64,000 nt of DNA from Aquimarina sp. AU58 (GCF_900312745.1 NZ_OMPD01000007.1:68523-132522), one strand, 5' to 3'. Shown: positions 35,470 through 45,486, numbered from the stretch's first letter. Numbers and translations are program-made. Notes: generated by a model from the letters alone, not told the origin.

Positions 35470-35513
35470 GTAACCAAAGTTACCATAATAATAAATTATT
35501 GAAAGTACTTTTA
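35470..35513 (+). promoter_or_regulatory. Crp/Fnr-type promoter of the sulfide:quinone reductase-like gene
   Basis: GTAAC-CAAA-GTTAC (35470-35483), 22 bases, then TACTTTTA (35506-35513). The ATG follows at 35539. The geometry is the same as at the other three sites. Confidence 0.75.
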
Positions 35514-35538
35514 ATACCCTAACACAAAGAAGGCATAA

Positions 35539-36801
35539 ATGAAATCACATTATCAAATTCTCATTATAGGAGGCGGTACTGCAGGAATTATGACAGCTGC
35601 TCGTTTACTTAAAAAAGATAGTCGATTAGATATTGCAATTATAGAACCCGCTGATACACATTACTATCAACCCGCCTGGACTTTGGTAGGTGCAGGAGCG
35701 TATTCCTATAAAAAAACTGCGAAGTCCATGGCATCTATAATGCCTAAAAAAGTAAATTGGATTAAGGATTTTGCTATTGCTTTTGATCCTGAAAATAATA
35801 CTGTATCTACAAAATCAAGTGGAAATATAACATATGAATATCTGGTCGTTGCAACTGGGCTAGTTATGGAACCATCGATGATAGAAGGTCTTCAGGAAGC
35901 ATTAGACAAAGGTGTTGTTTGTAGTAATTATACGAACCCTAAACACACCTGGGAAGTTCTTAAAAATTTTAAAGGAGGAAATGCTATTTTTACACAACCA
36001 ACAACTCCTATTAAGTGTGGAGGTGCTCCTCAAAAAATTGCTTACCTGGCAGCAGATTATTTAAGAAAAAAGAGGCTTGCACATACATCAAACGTAGTTT
36101 TTGCAACTCCTGGTTCTGTTATTTTTGGAGTAAAGCCTATTCGAGAAACTTTAATGAAGGTTATAGGCAGATATGGTATTCATTTCAAACCTTTCTATGC
36201 TCCTCATAAAATAGATGCAGCAAATAAGTTTATCTATTTCAGACATGTAGCTCCCGAAGAAAACAAATGTGTTATTAATGAAGATGCTAAAATCGGTGAG
36301 GTTTCTACAGAAGATAATATTATTAAACTTCCGTTTGATATGTTACACATTGCTCCACCACAAGCTGCGCCTAAATTTATAAGAACTTCTTCTTTGGTTA
36401 ATGATTCTGGTTGGCTTGATGTAGATCATCATTCACTACAGCATAACACATATCCCAACATATTTGGATTAGGAGATGTGGCTGCACTTCCTACAGCAAA
36501 AACTGGTGCTGCCATACGAAAACAAGCACCAGTTGTAGCTGATAATATTTTTAAACTAATTAAACATCAAGAAGCCAATAATAAAGCATATAACGGGTAC
36601 TCTTCTTGTCCTTTGGTTACAGGGTATGGAAAAATGACATTAGCAGAATTTGATTATGATGGTAATTTTACTCCTGATCCAAAATTAAAACGAATGTTGG
36701 TCTTTAATAGTGCTAAAGAACACTGGAGGTTATACATATTCAAAAAAATCATGTTACCGTATTTATATTGGAATAAGATGTTAAAAGGAAAAGATGTATA
36801 A
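35539..36801 (+). CDS. Sulfide:quinone reductase-like FAD oxidoreductase
   Basis: The protein is 420 residues. The FAD-binding motif ILIIGGGTAGIMTAARLL is at the N-terminus, ATG motif VVATGLVME near 105, and the second FAD motif FGLGDVAALPTAKTGAA near 310. Cys128, Cys160 (PIKCGG) and Cys357 (SSCPLVTGYG) sit where the three redox cysteines of sulfide:quinone reductases are found. It would oxidise sulfide at the membrane, pass electrons to quinone and leave persulfide for the rhodanese and dioxygenase. The C-terminus has an amphipathic, aromatic tail (YIFKKIMLPYLYWNKM) suited to membrane attachment. Confidence 0.9.
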   Translation: MKSHYQILIIGGGTAGIMTAARLLKKDSRLDIAIIEPADTHYYQPAWTLVGAGAYSYKKTAKSMASIMPKKVNWIKDFAIAFDPENNTVSTKSSGNITYEYLVVATGLVMEPSMIEGLQEALDKGVVCSNYTNPKHTWEVLKNFKGGNAIFTQPTTPIKCGGAPQKIAYLAADYLRKKRLAHTSNVVFATPGSVIFGVKPIRETLMKVIGRYGIHFKPFYAPHKIDAANKFIYFRHVAPEENKCVINEDAKIGEVSTEDNIIKLPFDMLHIAPPQAAPKFIRTSSLVNDSGWLDVDHHSLQHNTYPNIFGLGDVAALPTAKTGAAIRKQAPVVADNIFKLIKHQEANNKAYNGYSSCPLVTGYGKMTLAEFDYDGNFTPDPKLKRMLVFNSAKEHWRLYIFKKIMLPYLYWNKMLKGKDV

Positions 36802-36814
36802 CAATCTGTATAAA

Positions 36815-37492
36815 CTAGTCCTTTTTACGGTGTAACTGGTTGATATATTTCCCTACAACAATGGCAGTAACAATCACTAAATAAAACTGTCCAATTAATC
36901 CAATAAGTATGGCTGCTTTTTTAGATAAACTCGTTACCGGAACTATATCCCCATAACCAATAGTTAACATCGTGATATAACTGTAATACATTAGTTCTTC
37001 TGTAATCATCTCACCACGGTTAGAACTGTCAAGCATCAATCCTTTAAACGAACCATGATCTGCCATTTCTATACTTATGCAAATAAAAAAACCAATAAGT
37101 CCTAATGAGACATAACCACTTATCAGGCCTAAGATCACATTTTTATTGACAAATTCAGCTTTCCAAACTTGCATTATAATTTCGAAAGTAACTACCACAT
37201 AAAACAAAAAATAGGTGATCATTCTTATAAAATTAAAAAACTTCTCATTCCTGTTTTCGAATAGGCTCGAACCAAAAACAACACCAGAAACAAGTAGTAA
37301 TACTACAAAAAACCACATCAGGTTTTTCTTTGTCGACAGTAGTAAAACACCAGCTAAAAGGTTAATCAAAAACAAAATGGGAGATACAACATTTTCGAAT
37401 ATAGCAGATGGAACTATTAATGATCCAAAAAGAATTGTAACCTGACTAAAAAAGAAAATCTCAAAACGATATGGATATAGTTTTTCTATCAT
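36815..37492 (-). CDS. Two-pore-helix potassium channel protein
   Basis: The protein is 225 residues with five or six hydrophobic segments and a pore loop with the K+ selectivity filter MLTIGYGDIVPVTSL, followed by the last helix (AAILIGLIGQFYLVIVTAIVVG). No cytoplasmic RCK domain follows. It begins 3 bases after the RND pump gene ends, so it is the last gene of the efflux operon. It could balance membrane potential during efflux, but that is inference. Confidence 0.88.
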   Translation of the reverse strand: MIEKLYPYRFEIFFFSQVTILFGSLIVPSAIFENVVSPILFLINLLAGVLLLSTKKNLMWFFVVLLLVSGVVFGSSLFENRNEKFFNFIRMITYFLFYVVVTFEIIMQVWKAEFVNKNVILGLISGYVSLGLIGFFICISIEMADHGSFKGLMLDSSNRGEMITEELMYYSYITMLTIGYGDIVPVTSLSKKAAILIGLIGQFYLVIVTAIVVGKYINQLHRKKD

Positions 37493-37495
37493 ACT

Positions 37496-40400
37496 TTATT
37501 TAAGGAGTTCTTCGTTAAAAGTATACTCTTTATACTCTATTTTGTACAAAACACTATAAAACGCAGGAATAAATAACAATGTGATTATTGTACCAAATAG
37601 CAATCCTATCATAATGGTAACCGCCATAGGTTCCCACATCTCTCCTCCTCCCAGGTATAGTGGTATCAACCCTAATACTGTTGTAAATGTTGCTAGCAAA
37701 ATTGGTCTAAAACGTTGTAAACATGCTGCTATGATAGCATCTTGTGGTTTTCGATGAAGTTCACTTTCCTCAATCTCTATTCTATCAATCAATACAATTG
37801 CGTTATTAATTACAATCCCAGCCAATGATATTACACCCAGGAATGCCATAAACCCAAAAGGAACACCAAATATCAATAACCCTATCACCATACCGATCAC
37901 TCCTAAAGGGATTGTTGTAACAATCATTGTCATTTTTCTAAAAGAATTGAACTGTATAATTAACAGCATTACAATAATGAATGCAGATAGTGGTAAATAA
38001 TTAGCAACAGCTCCCATATTCTCGGCACTATTCTCGGCATCACCACCTAGTTTATAGGTATATTCCTCTCCCCACTTTGATTGTTTCTCAGCAAGCCAGG
38101 GTTTTATAATTTTAGTAATCTCAGAAGCATTTCCATCTTCTGTTAATTCACTAGATACGTTAATAGTACGGGTGAGATCTAATCTTTTGATTTTAGAATA
38201 TTGCCATTGCGGAATAATATTAGCTACCTGTAATAAAGGAACACTTTTTCCCGAATTTTGCCCGTATATATTTAATGTTTCTAAAGAAGCCAGTGATTGC
38301 TGTTTTCCTTGATTACTGGTCATTATTATAGGAATCGATTTATCTTTTTCTCTAAACTCTCCTGCCCTAAAACCATCTAAAACGGTTTGTAATGATACAG
38401 CCACATCTTGATTTGTAATTCCTGCTGCTTGTGCCTTGTTTTGATCGATATCAATTACAAACTTCTTGCCCTTTGGGCCCCAATCGTCCTTGATATTTTT
38501 GGTTCCTGTAATGCTAAACAGTTTGGCTTTTATTTCTTCTGATATACTAGCGAGTTTATCCGGATCATCACCAGATACTTTTATTTCAATTGGAGTACCT
38601 CCTCCTCCTGATCCTAAAAACCCTACTTTAATATCGGCATTAGGAAAGGTATCGAAACAAAATGCGTCAATTTGTTTTACCATATCAGAATTCACTAAAA
38701 AAGATGAGGTGTTTACCAGAATATGAGCATAATTCGAGTTAGGTTCATCTGCATTATATCCAAGATCATAGGATGATGGCCCTTCGCCAATATAGGATGA
38801 CCAATCAACGATTCCGTTTGGCCTTTCTGAAGTTACTTTTAATTCTTTGGTTATATAATTCTCGATTGCCAATACTGTTGCTGTTGTGCTTTCGATTTTA
38901 GTTCCTTGAGGTAAATTGATATCAATAGTAATCATATTACGATCACTATCAGGAAAAAACACAAATGCTAGTTTTGTAAACCCATAGATCGATAAAAAGA
39001 ATAAGGCTACTATACCTATTAAAACAGATCTTTTCCAGGATAATGCTAATAAAATAAGATCTTTATATTTAGATTTCAAACTATTGATCATTCTATCCAA
39101 AAACCCAACTTTTCCATCTTCTCTCTTTTTGATTTTAAGAAAGAACACACAAAATAAAGTAATGATGCTTAAGGAAATTATCCACGAGGACAATAGTGCG
39201 ATGGTAATGACTACAAAAATAGGCCCCATAATATCTCCCATTACAGATTCTGCCATAAAGAAAGCAAGGAATGCCGCCGATGTTGTTAATGTAGAAATTA
39301 ATAATGGCATAAATAATTCTGCACAGGAATCAATGGCAGCTTTTTTTACATCGATACCGTCTTCCATTTTTACCATAATGGATTCTGCAACCACAATAGC
39401 ATTATCGACCATCATCCCTAATGCCATAATTAAGGCCGCCAGGGTAATTTGATTAAGTCCTACATCGATAAGCCCCATAACCATTAAAGTCGTAATGGTT
39501 ACAATAGGAATCAAACTGGCAATCACCATCCCGGTACGAAACCCTAAAAAGATTAACATCACTGCAAGTACTATTGCAATAGATTGTAACAAGTTCCCAA
39601 GAAAATCATTGATTTTAAGATCAATATACTCATCAATTGATGCCAATCTGGCTACTTCTAATCCTACAGGAAGTTTTTCTTGCCATTTGGCCAACAGTAC
39701 ATCTATTTCTTCTCCTAGTTTGATAATATTTCTTCCTTCTTTTAAAGATATATGAAGAGAAATGGCATCTTTACCATTAATTCTTACTTTTTGTTTTGGA
39801 GGATTGATATATCCTTTTTCTATAGTCGTAATATCTCCTAAAGTAACTACCTGGCCATTTTGACCAATAGGAATCAACATATTTCTAATATCTGCAATAG
39901 CATTAAAATTACCCGTGGGTTCTAATATGATACGCTCTTCTTCGATATTAACTTCTCCTCCAGAATTTAAAATATTAGTGCTACTTATAATTCCTTGCAA
40001 ACTGTTTGAGGTTAGCCCATATGCTTTAAGTTTTGCATTGTCAAATTTCACAAAAACGCGTTCTTCCTGGGCTCCATTAATTTCTACTTTTGCAGCATCT
40101 TCGAGTTTAATCAAATCATCACGAAGATCGTCTGCTTTTTCTTTCATTGCTGCATACGAATATCCATCACTGGTAATCCCAACCGCAATTCCAAATACCT
40201 CTCCTATTCCATCATCATTAAGTTGTGGAATTACATTATTGGGTAACCCCTGAATAGCATTTAATTTTCGACGCAGTCTATCCCAAACAGGTTGTAGCTC
40301 TTCTGGAGTAACTTCCATTTTTAATTCTACATTCACTACCGACAATCCAGTACGAGAAGTACTTGTCACCTTTTTTAGTTCTGGAAGTTCTTGTGCTATT

Positions 40401-40606
40401 TTTTCAATTTTATCGGTTACCAATTCTTCTACCCGCTCTGGGCTTGCCCCGGGAAATGAAGAAACAATAGAAGCAATACGTATGGTATAAGGAGGCATAC
40501 TATCCCGAGAAAGAGAGGCATAAAATACCATCCCCATAATCATTACTACCGCAAGAATACTTAACGCAACCCGGTTTTTCTCTATAGAAAATTTAGCAAA
40601 ATTCAT
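37496..40606 (-). CDS. RND efflux transporter permease
   Basis: The protein is 1036 residues, the size of AcrB/MexB-type pumps. It has a first helix at the N-terminus, two large periplasmic loops, and two sets of membrane helices containing MALGMMVDNAIVVAESI and SLAGIVINNAIVLIDRI (conserved proton-relay region). It expels substrates from the periplasm by proton antiport and works with the adaptor and TolC-type proteins encoded just upstream. The substrate cannot be read from the sequence. It sits in an operon with 21 bases to the adaptor gene. Confidence 0.95.
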   Translation of the reverse strand: MNFAKFSIEKNRVALSILAVVMIMGMVFYASLSRDSMPPYTIRIASIVSSFPGASPERVEELVTDKIEKIAQELPELKKVTSTSRTGLSVVNVELKMEVTPEELQPVWDRLRRKLNAIQGLPNNVIPQLNDDGIGEVFGIAVGITSDGYSYAAMKEKADDLRDDLIKLEDAAKVEINGAQEERVFVKFDNAKLKAYGLTSNSLQGIISSTNILNSGGEVNIEEERIILEPTGNFNAIADIRNMLIPIGQNGQVVTLGDITTIEKGYINPPKQKVRINGKDAISLHISLKEGRNIIKLGEEIDVLLAKWQEKLPVGLEVARLASIDEYIDLKINDFLGNLLQSIAIVLAVMLIFLGFRTGMVIASLIPIVTITTLMVMGLIDVGLNQITLAALIMALGMMVDNAIVVAESIMVKMEDGIDVKKAAIDSCAELFMPLLISTLTTSAAFLAFFMAESVMGDIMGPIFVVITIALLSSWIISLSIITLFCVFFLKIKKREDGKVGFLDRMINSLKSKYKDLILLALSWKRSVLIGIVALFFLSIYGFTKLAFVFFPDSDRNMITIDINLPQGTKIESTTATVLAIENYITKELKVTSERPNGIVDWSSYIGEGPSSYDLGYNADEPNSNYAHILVNTSSFLVNSDMVKQIDAFCFDTFPNADIKVGFLGSGGGGTPIEIKVSGDDPDKLASISEEIKAKLFSITGTKNIKDDWGPKGKKFVIDIDQNKAQAAGITNQDVAVSLQTVLDGFRAGEFREKDKSIPIIMTSNQGKQQSLASLETLNIYGQNSGKSVPLLQVANIIPQWQYSKIKRLDLTRTINVSSELTEDGNASEITKIIKPWLAEKQSKWGEEYTYKLGGDAENSAENMGAVANYLPLSAFIIVMLLIIQFNSFRKMTMIVTTIPLGVIGMVIGLLIFGVPFGFMAFLGVISLAGIVINNAIVLIDRIEIEESELHRKPQDAIIAACLQRFRPILLATFTTVLGLIPLYLGGGEMWEPMAVTIMIGLLFGTIITLLFIPAFYSVLYKIEYKEYTFNEELLK

Positions 40607-40627
40607 AGTTGATTCTTTTGATATCGA

Positions 40628-41719
40628 TTATTGTAATTTTACTTTTTGACCATCCAACAAGGTTTGTAGTCCTGCTGTAGCAATTTTTTGCCCTTCAGTA
40701 AGTCCGCTTTTGATTTTAAAACCACTTGTTGTAAGTTCTCCTATTTCTATACGATGTTTCTTTGCTATTCCTGTGGTTCCGTCTTCAGATTCAATAAGAA
40801 ATACAAAATTACCGTCGCCATCTTCACCAACAGATTTTACAGGAATAACCAGCGCCGCATCATTTTTGCTTTGAGGATCTACAAAATTAAAAGTCACATT
40901 TGCTGTCATCCCAGGTTTAATATCTTCTGTTGCATCGGCAATATCTATTTTTACAGGATATGTTGCAGAGTCCTCATTTACAATAGGTGAAATTTCGATA
41001 ATAGTGCCTCTAAAAATTTTCCCTGTTAGAGCAGAGAAAGAAATCTCCGGGTTCATTCCTAATTGCACTTTATTAATCACATTTTCGGGTAATCCAACCT
41101 CAATATTAGTTTGATCCCCCGCATTTAGTATTGCGATTACCTGTCCAGCACTTACATTTTCATTAAGTTGACTATTCTTTGCTGCAATAATACCTGCTTT
41201 CGGGGCTTTGATATATCCGTAACTAATCTGTGATTGCTGTATGCTTTTATTACGTTTTGCAGACTCGTATTGATCCAATGCGTTTTGATATGAATTTTTT
41301 GCTGCTTCATAATCACTCAAAGAATTACTTCCTTTTTCATACAAAGACTTGATACGGTCTAAACTAGATTTTGCGGTATTCATTGCAGACTTCGCACTGT
41401 TTAGTGCAGAAACCGATTGTTCATATGCCAGGTTAGCCTGTACATTGTCTAGTTTCGCAATAAGATCTCCTTTATTTACCTTCTGCCCAACTTTGATATT
41501 TAGTGCTGTAATTATCCCATTACTCCTAAAACTTAATTCGATCTCATCACCTGCTTTGGCAATACCACTAAAAGTTCTGATTTTCTGGGCATCAGAACTA
41601 CCTACAACTTGAAATTGTACAGGGCGCAGTATTTCTTCTTTTACGACTTCTTTATCTTTGCAGGCATTTAACATCAGAGATGTAAGTACTGCTAGTATTA
41701 TGTATTTAGTGAGTTTCAT
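40628..41719 (-). CDS. RND periplasmic adaptor (membrane fusion) lipoprotein
   Basis: The protein is 363 residues. The signal peptide ends at a lipobox (LTSLMLNACKDKE; lipidated Cys20). Then come the lipoyl-like half motifs (GIITALNIKVGQKVNKGDLI and APKAGIIAAKNSQLNENVSAG), a helical hairpin (about 90-155), and beta-barrel and C-terminal domains. It bridges the RND pump and the outer-membrane TolC protein. The lipid anchor places it on the periplasmic face of a membrane. Between the TolC-fusion gene and the pump gene. Confidence 0.95.
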   Translation of the reverse strand: MKLTKYIILAVLTSLMLNACKDKEVVKEEILRPVQFQVVGSSDAQKIRTFSGIAKAGDEIELSFRSNGIITALNIKVGQKVNKGDLIAKLDNVQANLAYEQSVSALNSAKSAMNTAKSSLDRIKSLYEKGSNSLSDYEAAKNSYQNALDQYESAKRNKSIQQSQISYGYIKAPKAGIIAAKNSQLNENVSAGQVIAILNAGDQTNIEVGLPENVINKVQLGMNPEISFSALTGKIFRGTIIEISPIVNEDSATYPVKIDIADATEDIKPGMTANVTFNFVDPQSKNDAALVIPVKSVGEDGDGNFVFLIESEDGTTGIAKKHRIEIGELTTSGFKIKSGLTEGQKIATAGLQTLLDGQKVKLQ

Positions 41720-41754
41720 ACTTGATGGTGTATTAGTCAGTTATCGTTTTATAG

Positions 41755-44097
41755 TTATTCCCTACTTAATATAAATTCATTAATTCTTCGAATAAAATCC
41801 TGATTACTCGCCTCTGTATTCATTAGAAAAAAATAACCAATAGCTCTTTCTAACTGCATAGAAGTTAATAAATAATTGTAATTAGCTGTTGCACTAGCTA
41901 ATTGTGTTTGTAAGTAATTGGTTTGTGCGTCAATCAACTGAATAAGTGGTACAGCTCCTTCTGCATATGCATTTTGCGTGAGATCCAGGCTCTCTCTTGC
42001 AGCTTCTTCTGAAACCTTGGATATTTCGATATTGGCAATTTGATTGATCATATCTAATAAAATATCATTTACGTTTTTTTCAATAGTCAACTCCACATTC
42101 CCTTTTTGTATCAGTAACTGATCTTCCTGAATTCTTGCAGTTTGCCTATTGATATTTCGTTGGTTTTGCTTAAAAATAGGTAGTGATACATTTACCCCTA
42201 CATTGTATGTACCGTCTGGTACAGTAGGGATTCCTACAGGTACTGTAGAACCCTTCCCTGATTCTGAAATAGCAAGGCTATATTTACCTTGCAATGCTAC
42301 CGTAGGAATAAATCGTCCTGTATTATTTAACCTATAGTTTCTTTGGGTAGCTTCAACATTATAATTGATATTTTTTAATTCGGGAGCATTTCTCTTAGCT
42401 TCTTCAACCAAAAAGTCGATCAATGCAGGCCTTAGTTTTGGATCATCAAGAATCTCTAAAAAGTCTTCATACTTATAATTCTTAAATAACCCTTCTGAAA
42501 TTTCTGCATCATCAATGTCAATTTCTGTTGAAATAGAATTATTCATTAATTGGTTTATGGCATTAAATGCCTGTTGCATTTGATTACCTGCATCAATCAA
42601 ACTCTGAGTATTTTGTGCTAACTGACTTCTAAAACGTAACACATCTGATTTTCCTGACTCACCTGCCGTAAAGTTTTGATCTGCAAGCTCCAGATTCTTT
42701 TTGGTTACTTGCAGGTTTTGATTCTGAATCTGTAAATTAGTTTTCAGGATTAAGGCATTAAAATATGCTACAGCAGCATTAAGGATGGCGTCTAATTCGG
42801 CTGCATTATAGGTTTCTTGTTGTGCTTTTTGCAAATTTTCCTGAATCGTAATATTGGCTCCTGCACTTTCAGAATAAATCACTTGCTCTAGAGCTATATT
42901 TCCTGAAGTCGAAAACTCTGGGTTCGAACCATTAGAAATCTCTGCTACTTTAGGATCGAGATATACACCAGTAGCATTGGCTGTTACATTTGGTAAATAG
43001 CTGCTTTTTGCCGTTTTCACATCTTGCGAACTCAACTCTATATTTTTTCGTTCTGCATCAAGTGAAAGGTTTTTCTCTACCACCCCATTCATGATATCAA
43101 GAATAGAATAGGAAATATCTGATGTTGTTCCGTTCTCTTCTCCAATAAAATCTGCTTTTGCTATAAGGCTATAACGCAATGGAAATCCAATCTGTTTTGC
43201 TGTATTGGTATTTATCGAAAGTTTATTTTTGTACTCTACATACATCGGTAGTTTAGATGGGTTTGTACCATTAACTATTGCTTCTACATTAAGAGCAATA
43301 CGTCTAAAAAACTGATCTATATTTGTTTCTGGTTGGTTAGAGGCTAGAACTCCTTTCTCTACATCTTCTTTGCTATAAGCAGAAAATGATGGTATTTTTT
43401 TTGAATTAATAGTAGTAACCAGCTTAGAAAACTCACTATCACTTAAATAAAACCCAGCTGCTATATATACAGCATCTACACCATCTAAATCTGCTTCAAT
43501 ATTTCCCTTATCTTTAAGCGGAATTAATGTGTAAGAAGATTCCTTTTTAGAAAAATAATCATCAAACAATGTTTTAACAGGTAATACATCTGTAATCACC
43601 TCATCGATTACAATACCTACTTTTTTATAGTCATATAGTGATTTAAAGACATCCAGATCTTTAGTATACGAAAAAGGAGTAATGAGATAGGTAATATTAT
43701 CGATTTCAGAAGTTTGCTGCCCTTCGGGTAAGTCATAAAAATCACCATTTACAGATCCAAAAACAATGGTAGGTTTTGGATAGTTTTTTTCCTGATACAG
43801 CACAATAGTATTAACAACTCCAAAAGCCAGAATAATATCGGTATCAGTATTCAGGAGTGTTTGATAGTTTGTTTTTGCTGTAGCAACATTAAATCCATTT
43901 TCTAACACCTCTTTGAAAACAACAGTTGCATCACGCCCCACTACTGATTTAATTTCATTCTGTAATTTTGCTAATAAAGGTTGGGTCTCTTCTGACGATT
44001 TATCGGCAAGAATACCTATAGATACTGTTTTCGAAGTTTGTGAATACCCCAATATGTTTATGAAAACAAGTAGAAATACTAACTTTAGTTTTTTCAT
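41755..44097 (-). CDS. TolC-family outer membrane protein fused to an ABC-type substrate-binding domain
   Basis: The protein is 780 residues, nearly twice the length of TolC. After a signal peptide, residues about 25-320 match an ABC_sub_bind-type periplasmic domain: KTVSIGILADKSSEETQPLL, DIILAFGVVNTIVLYQ, KVGIVIDEV, GVDAVYIAAGFYLSDSEF and RRIALNVEAIVNG. Residues about 335-780 are the TolC/OEP fold, with long coiled-coil helices (EKNLSLDAERKNIELSSQDV ... ESLDLTQNAYAEGAVPLIQL) repeated twice. The frame is continuous. The fused domain might capture substrates for the channel. Operon partner of the RND pump. Confidence 0.9.
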   Translation of the reverse strand: MKKLKLVFLLVFINILGYSQTSKTVSIGILADKSSEETQPLLAKLQNEIKSVVGRDATVVFKEVLENGFNVATAKTNYQTLLNTDTDIILAFGVVNTIVLYQEKNYPKPTIVFGSVNGDFYDLPEGQQTSEIDNITYLITPFSYTKDLDVFKSLYDYKKVGIVIDEVITDVLPVKTLFDDYFSKKESSYTLIPLKDKGNIEADLDGVDAVYIAAGFYLSDSEFSKLVTTINSKKIPSFSAYSKEDVEKGVLASNQPETNIDQFFRRIALNVEAIVNGTNPSKLPMYVEYKNKLSINTNTAKQIGFPLRYSLIAKADFIGEENGTTSDISYSILDIMNGVVEKNLSLDAERKNIELSSQDVKTAKSSYLPNVTANATGVYLDPKVAEISNGSNPEFSTSGNIALEQVIYSESAGANITIQENLQKAQQETYNAAELDAILNAAVAYFNALILKTNLQIQNQNLQVTKKNLELADQNFTAGESGKSDVLRFRSQLAQNTQSLIDAGNQMQQAFNAINQLMNNSISTEIDIDDAEISEGLFKNYKYEDFLEILDDPKLRPALIDFLVEEAKRNAPELKNINYNVEATQRNYRLNNTGRFIPTVALQGKYSLAISESGKGSTVPVGIPTVPDGTYNVGVNVSLPIFKQNQRNINRQTARIQEDQLLIQKGNVELTIEKNVNDILLDMINQIANIEISKVSEEAARESLDLTQNAYAEGAVPLIQLIDAQTNYLQTQLASATANYNYLLTSMQLERAIGYFFLMNTEASNQDFIRRINEFILSRE

Positions 44098-44159
44098 ATA
44101 AATAAGATGATGTGTAATTATAATTGATGTGAGCTCATATTCACAAGCTCAGTTTATTC

Positions 44160-44564
44160 TTATTTCCAACCTTTTCTGTTATATACACTAGTTACGATTT
44201 TACCGAAGCTTTCTTTATGTATTTGGTATTGCTCTTTGGTTAGGATTTCTTTAGCCTCATCATTTAGCTGGATTACCATAGCATCAAGTTTTGTTTTTTT
44301 CTCTGCTTCAGTATATCCTTTATCTTTATTTCCTATGCGCCCCATTTTATTAGAGTAATACAAGATAATACCATAATAATCATCTCTTAAATCTTCAGAA
44401 AGCTTCATTTTATCTACTTGTTCTTTAAAGAAAAATTGTAAGTTATCTTTTTCACCCGAGGTAAATATTTCTACCTTTTCTTTTGCTTTTTTTTCTTCTT
44501 CTTGTACCTGCGCAGATACAGATATAAACATTAATAAAAGTATTGCTGTGATGGTAATTCTCAT
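44160..44564 (-). CDS. Small secreted helical protein at the head of the RND operon
   Basis: The protein is 134 residues with a signal peptide (MRITITAILLLMFISVSAQ). The mature part is highly charged and helical (EEEKKAKEKVEIF ... KEILTKEQYQIHKESFGKIV). Its size and its helical, charged make-up recall Spy/CpxP-like periplasmic chaperones, though I see no LTxxQ motif. It starts the RND operon, 62 bases before the TolC-fusion gene. A role in sensing or buffering the exported compound is possible but not shown. Confidence 0.7.
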   Translation of the reverse strand: MRITITAILLLMFISVSAQVQEEEKKAKEKVEIFTSGEKDNLQFFFKEQVDKMKLSEDLRDDYYGIILYYSNKMGRIGNKDKGYTEAEKKTKLDAMVIQLNDEAKEILTKEQYQIHKESFGKIVTSVYNRKGWK

Positions 44565-44719
44565 GATTTGTGTTTTATTGGTTAGTGTTATATTCTCTGA
44601 GAAAAGATTTCAGATTTATAAATTTAGGTTTTTTTAAGGGTTATTCTAGTGAATAAAACAATGTTTTAGTTTTAAAAGATTCCCTGATTTTATCCTTTGT
44701 AAAGTAGTTAAGATAAAAC

Positions 44720-45481
44720 TTATGAGTTTACCCATTTCTTAAACTCTGTTGCTTTTGCTTTACTTACTACTATGCGTTCTTTTGATACCGGGTTTATATT
44801 TACAATCAACTTACCGTTGAAATAATGTTTAATATTAGAGATTGCATTTTTTTGAATTATAAATTGACGATTAACTCTATTAAAATTTTCAGGGTTTAAT
44901 TCCTCTTCTATATCCTCAAGTTTCTTGTCTATACTATACATTTTATTTTCGGTAGTGACTGCTTTAACTACTCCTGTATCGATATAAAAATAGGCTATCC
45001 CTTCGGTATTAACAGGTATTAATTCATCTCTTTGATGTACCAAATATGTAGTTTTATACGATTTTGTTTTTGCTTGAAGCAGTTGTAACATTCCGCTCAT
45101 TTGGGCATTCATAGAACCATCTTCTCTGGATTTACTTTTAAATTTTTTCAAAGCTTCTGCCAATTCATCCTCATCTATAGGCTTAAGCAAGTAATCTATG
45201 CTATTTACTTTAAATGCTTTGATAGCATATTGATCATAAGCTGTTGTAAAAATGATTGGTGTTTTTATATCTACTTCATCAAAAATTTCAAAAGAAATTC
45301 CGTCTGCCAAGTGAATATCCATAAAAACTAGTTCTGCCTGGTTAGGATCAGAAAAATACTCGATTGCAGATTTTACAGAATCTAAAACTTTCAATATCTC
45401 AATATCAGGATTGATAGAGTTTAGTAAAAATGTAAGGTTATCACTTGCTGCTATTTCGTCTTCTACTAGTACTACTTTCAT
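44720..45481 (-). CDS. LytTR-family response regulator
   Basis: The protein is 253 residues. A receiver domain (MKVVLVEDEIAASDNLTFLL, acceptor Asp in LVFMDIHLADG, ITTAYDQYAIKAFKVNS) is followed from about residue 150 by a LytTR DNA-binding domain (HQRDELIPVNTEGIAYFY, NFNRVNRQFIIQKNAISN, RIVVSKAKATEF). LytTR proteins bind paired direct repeats about 21 bases apart. Such repeats stand upstream of three units 3-6 kb away. It begins 5 bases after the kinase gene ends, a two-component operon. The RND operon starts 156 bases downstream in the same direction. Confidence 0.94.
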   Translation of the reverse strand: MKVVLVEDEIAASDNLTFLLNSINPDIEILKVLDSVKSAIEYFSDPNQAELVFMDIHLADGISFEIFDEVDIKTPIIFTTAYDQYAIKAFKVNSIDYLLKPIDEDELAEALKKFKSKSREDGSMNAQMSGMLQLLQAKTKSYKTTYLVHQRDELIPVNTEGIAYFYIDTGVVKAVTTENKMYSIDKKLEDIEEELNPENFNRVNRQFIIQKNAISNIKHYFNGKLIVNINPVSKERIVVSKAKATEFKKWVNS

Positions 45482-45486
45482 ATGGT

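Noticed and set aside
44565..44720. LytTR-type repeats before the RND operon
   Set aside because: Searched by eye; one TGAA but no 21-base series and no matching -7 element.
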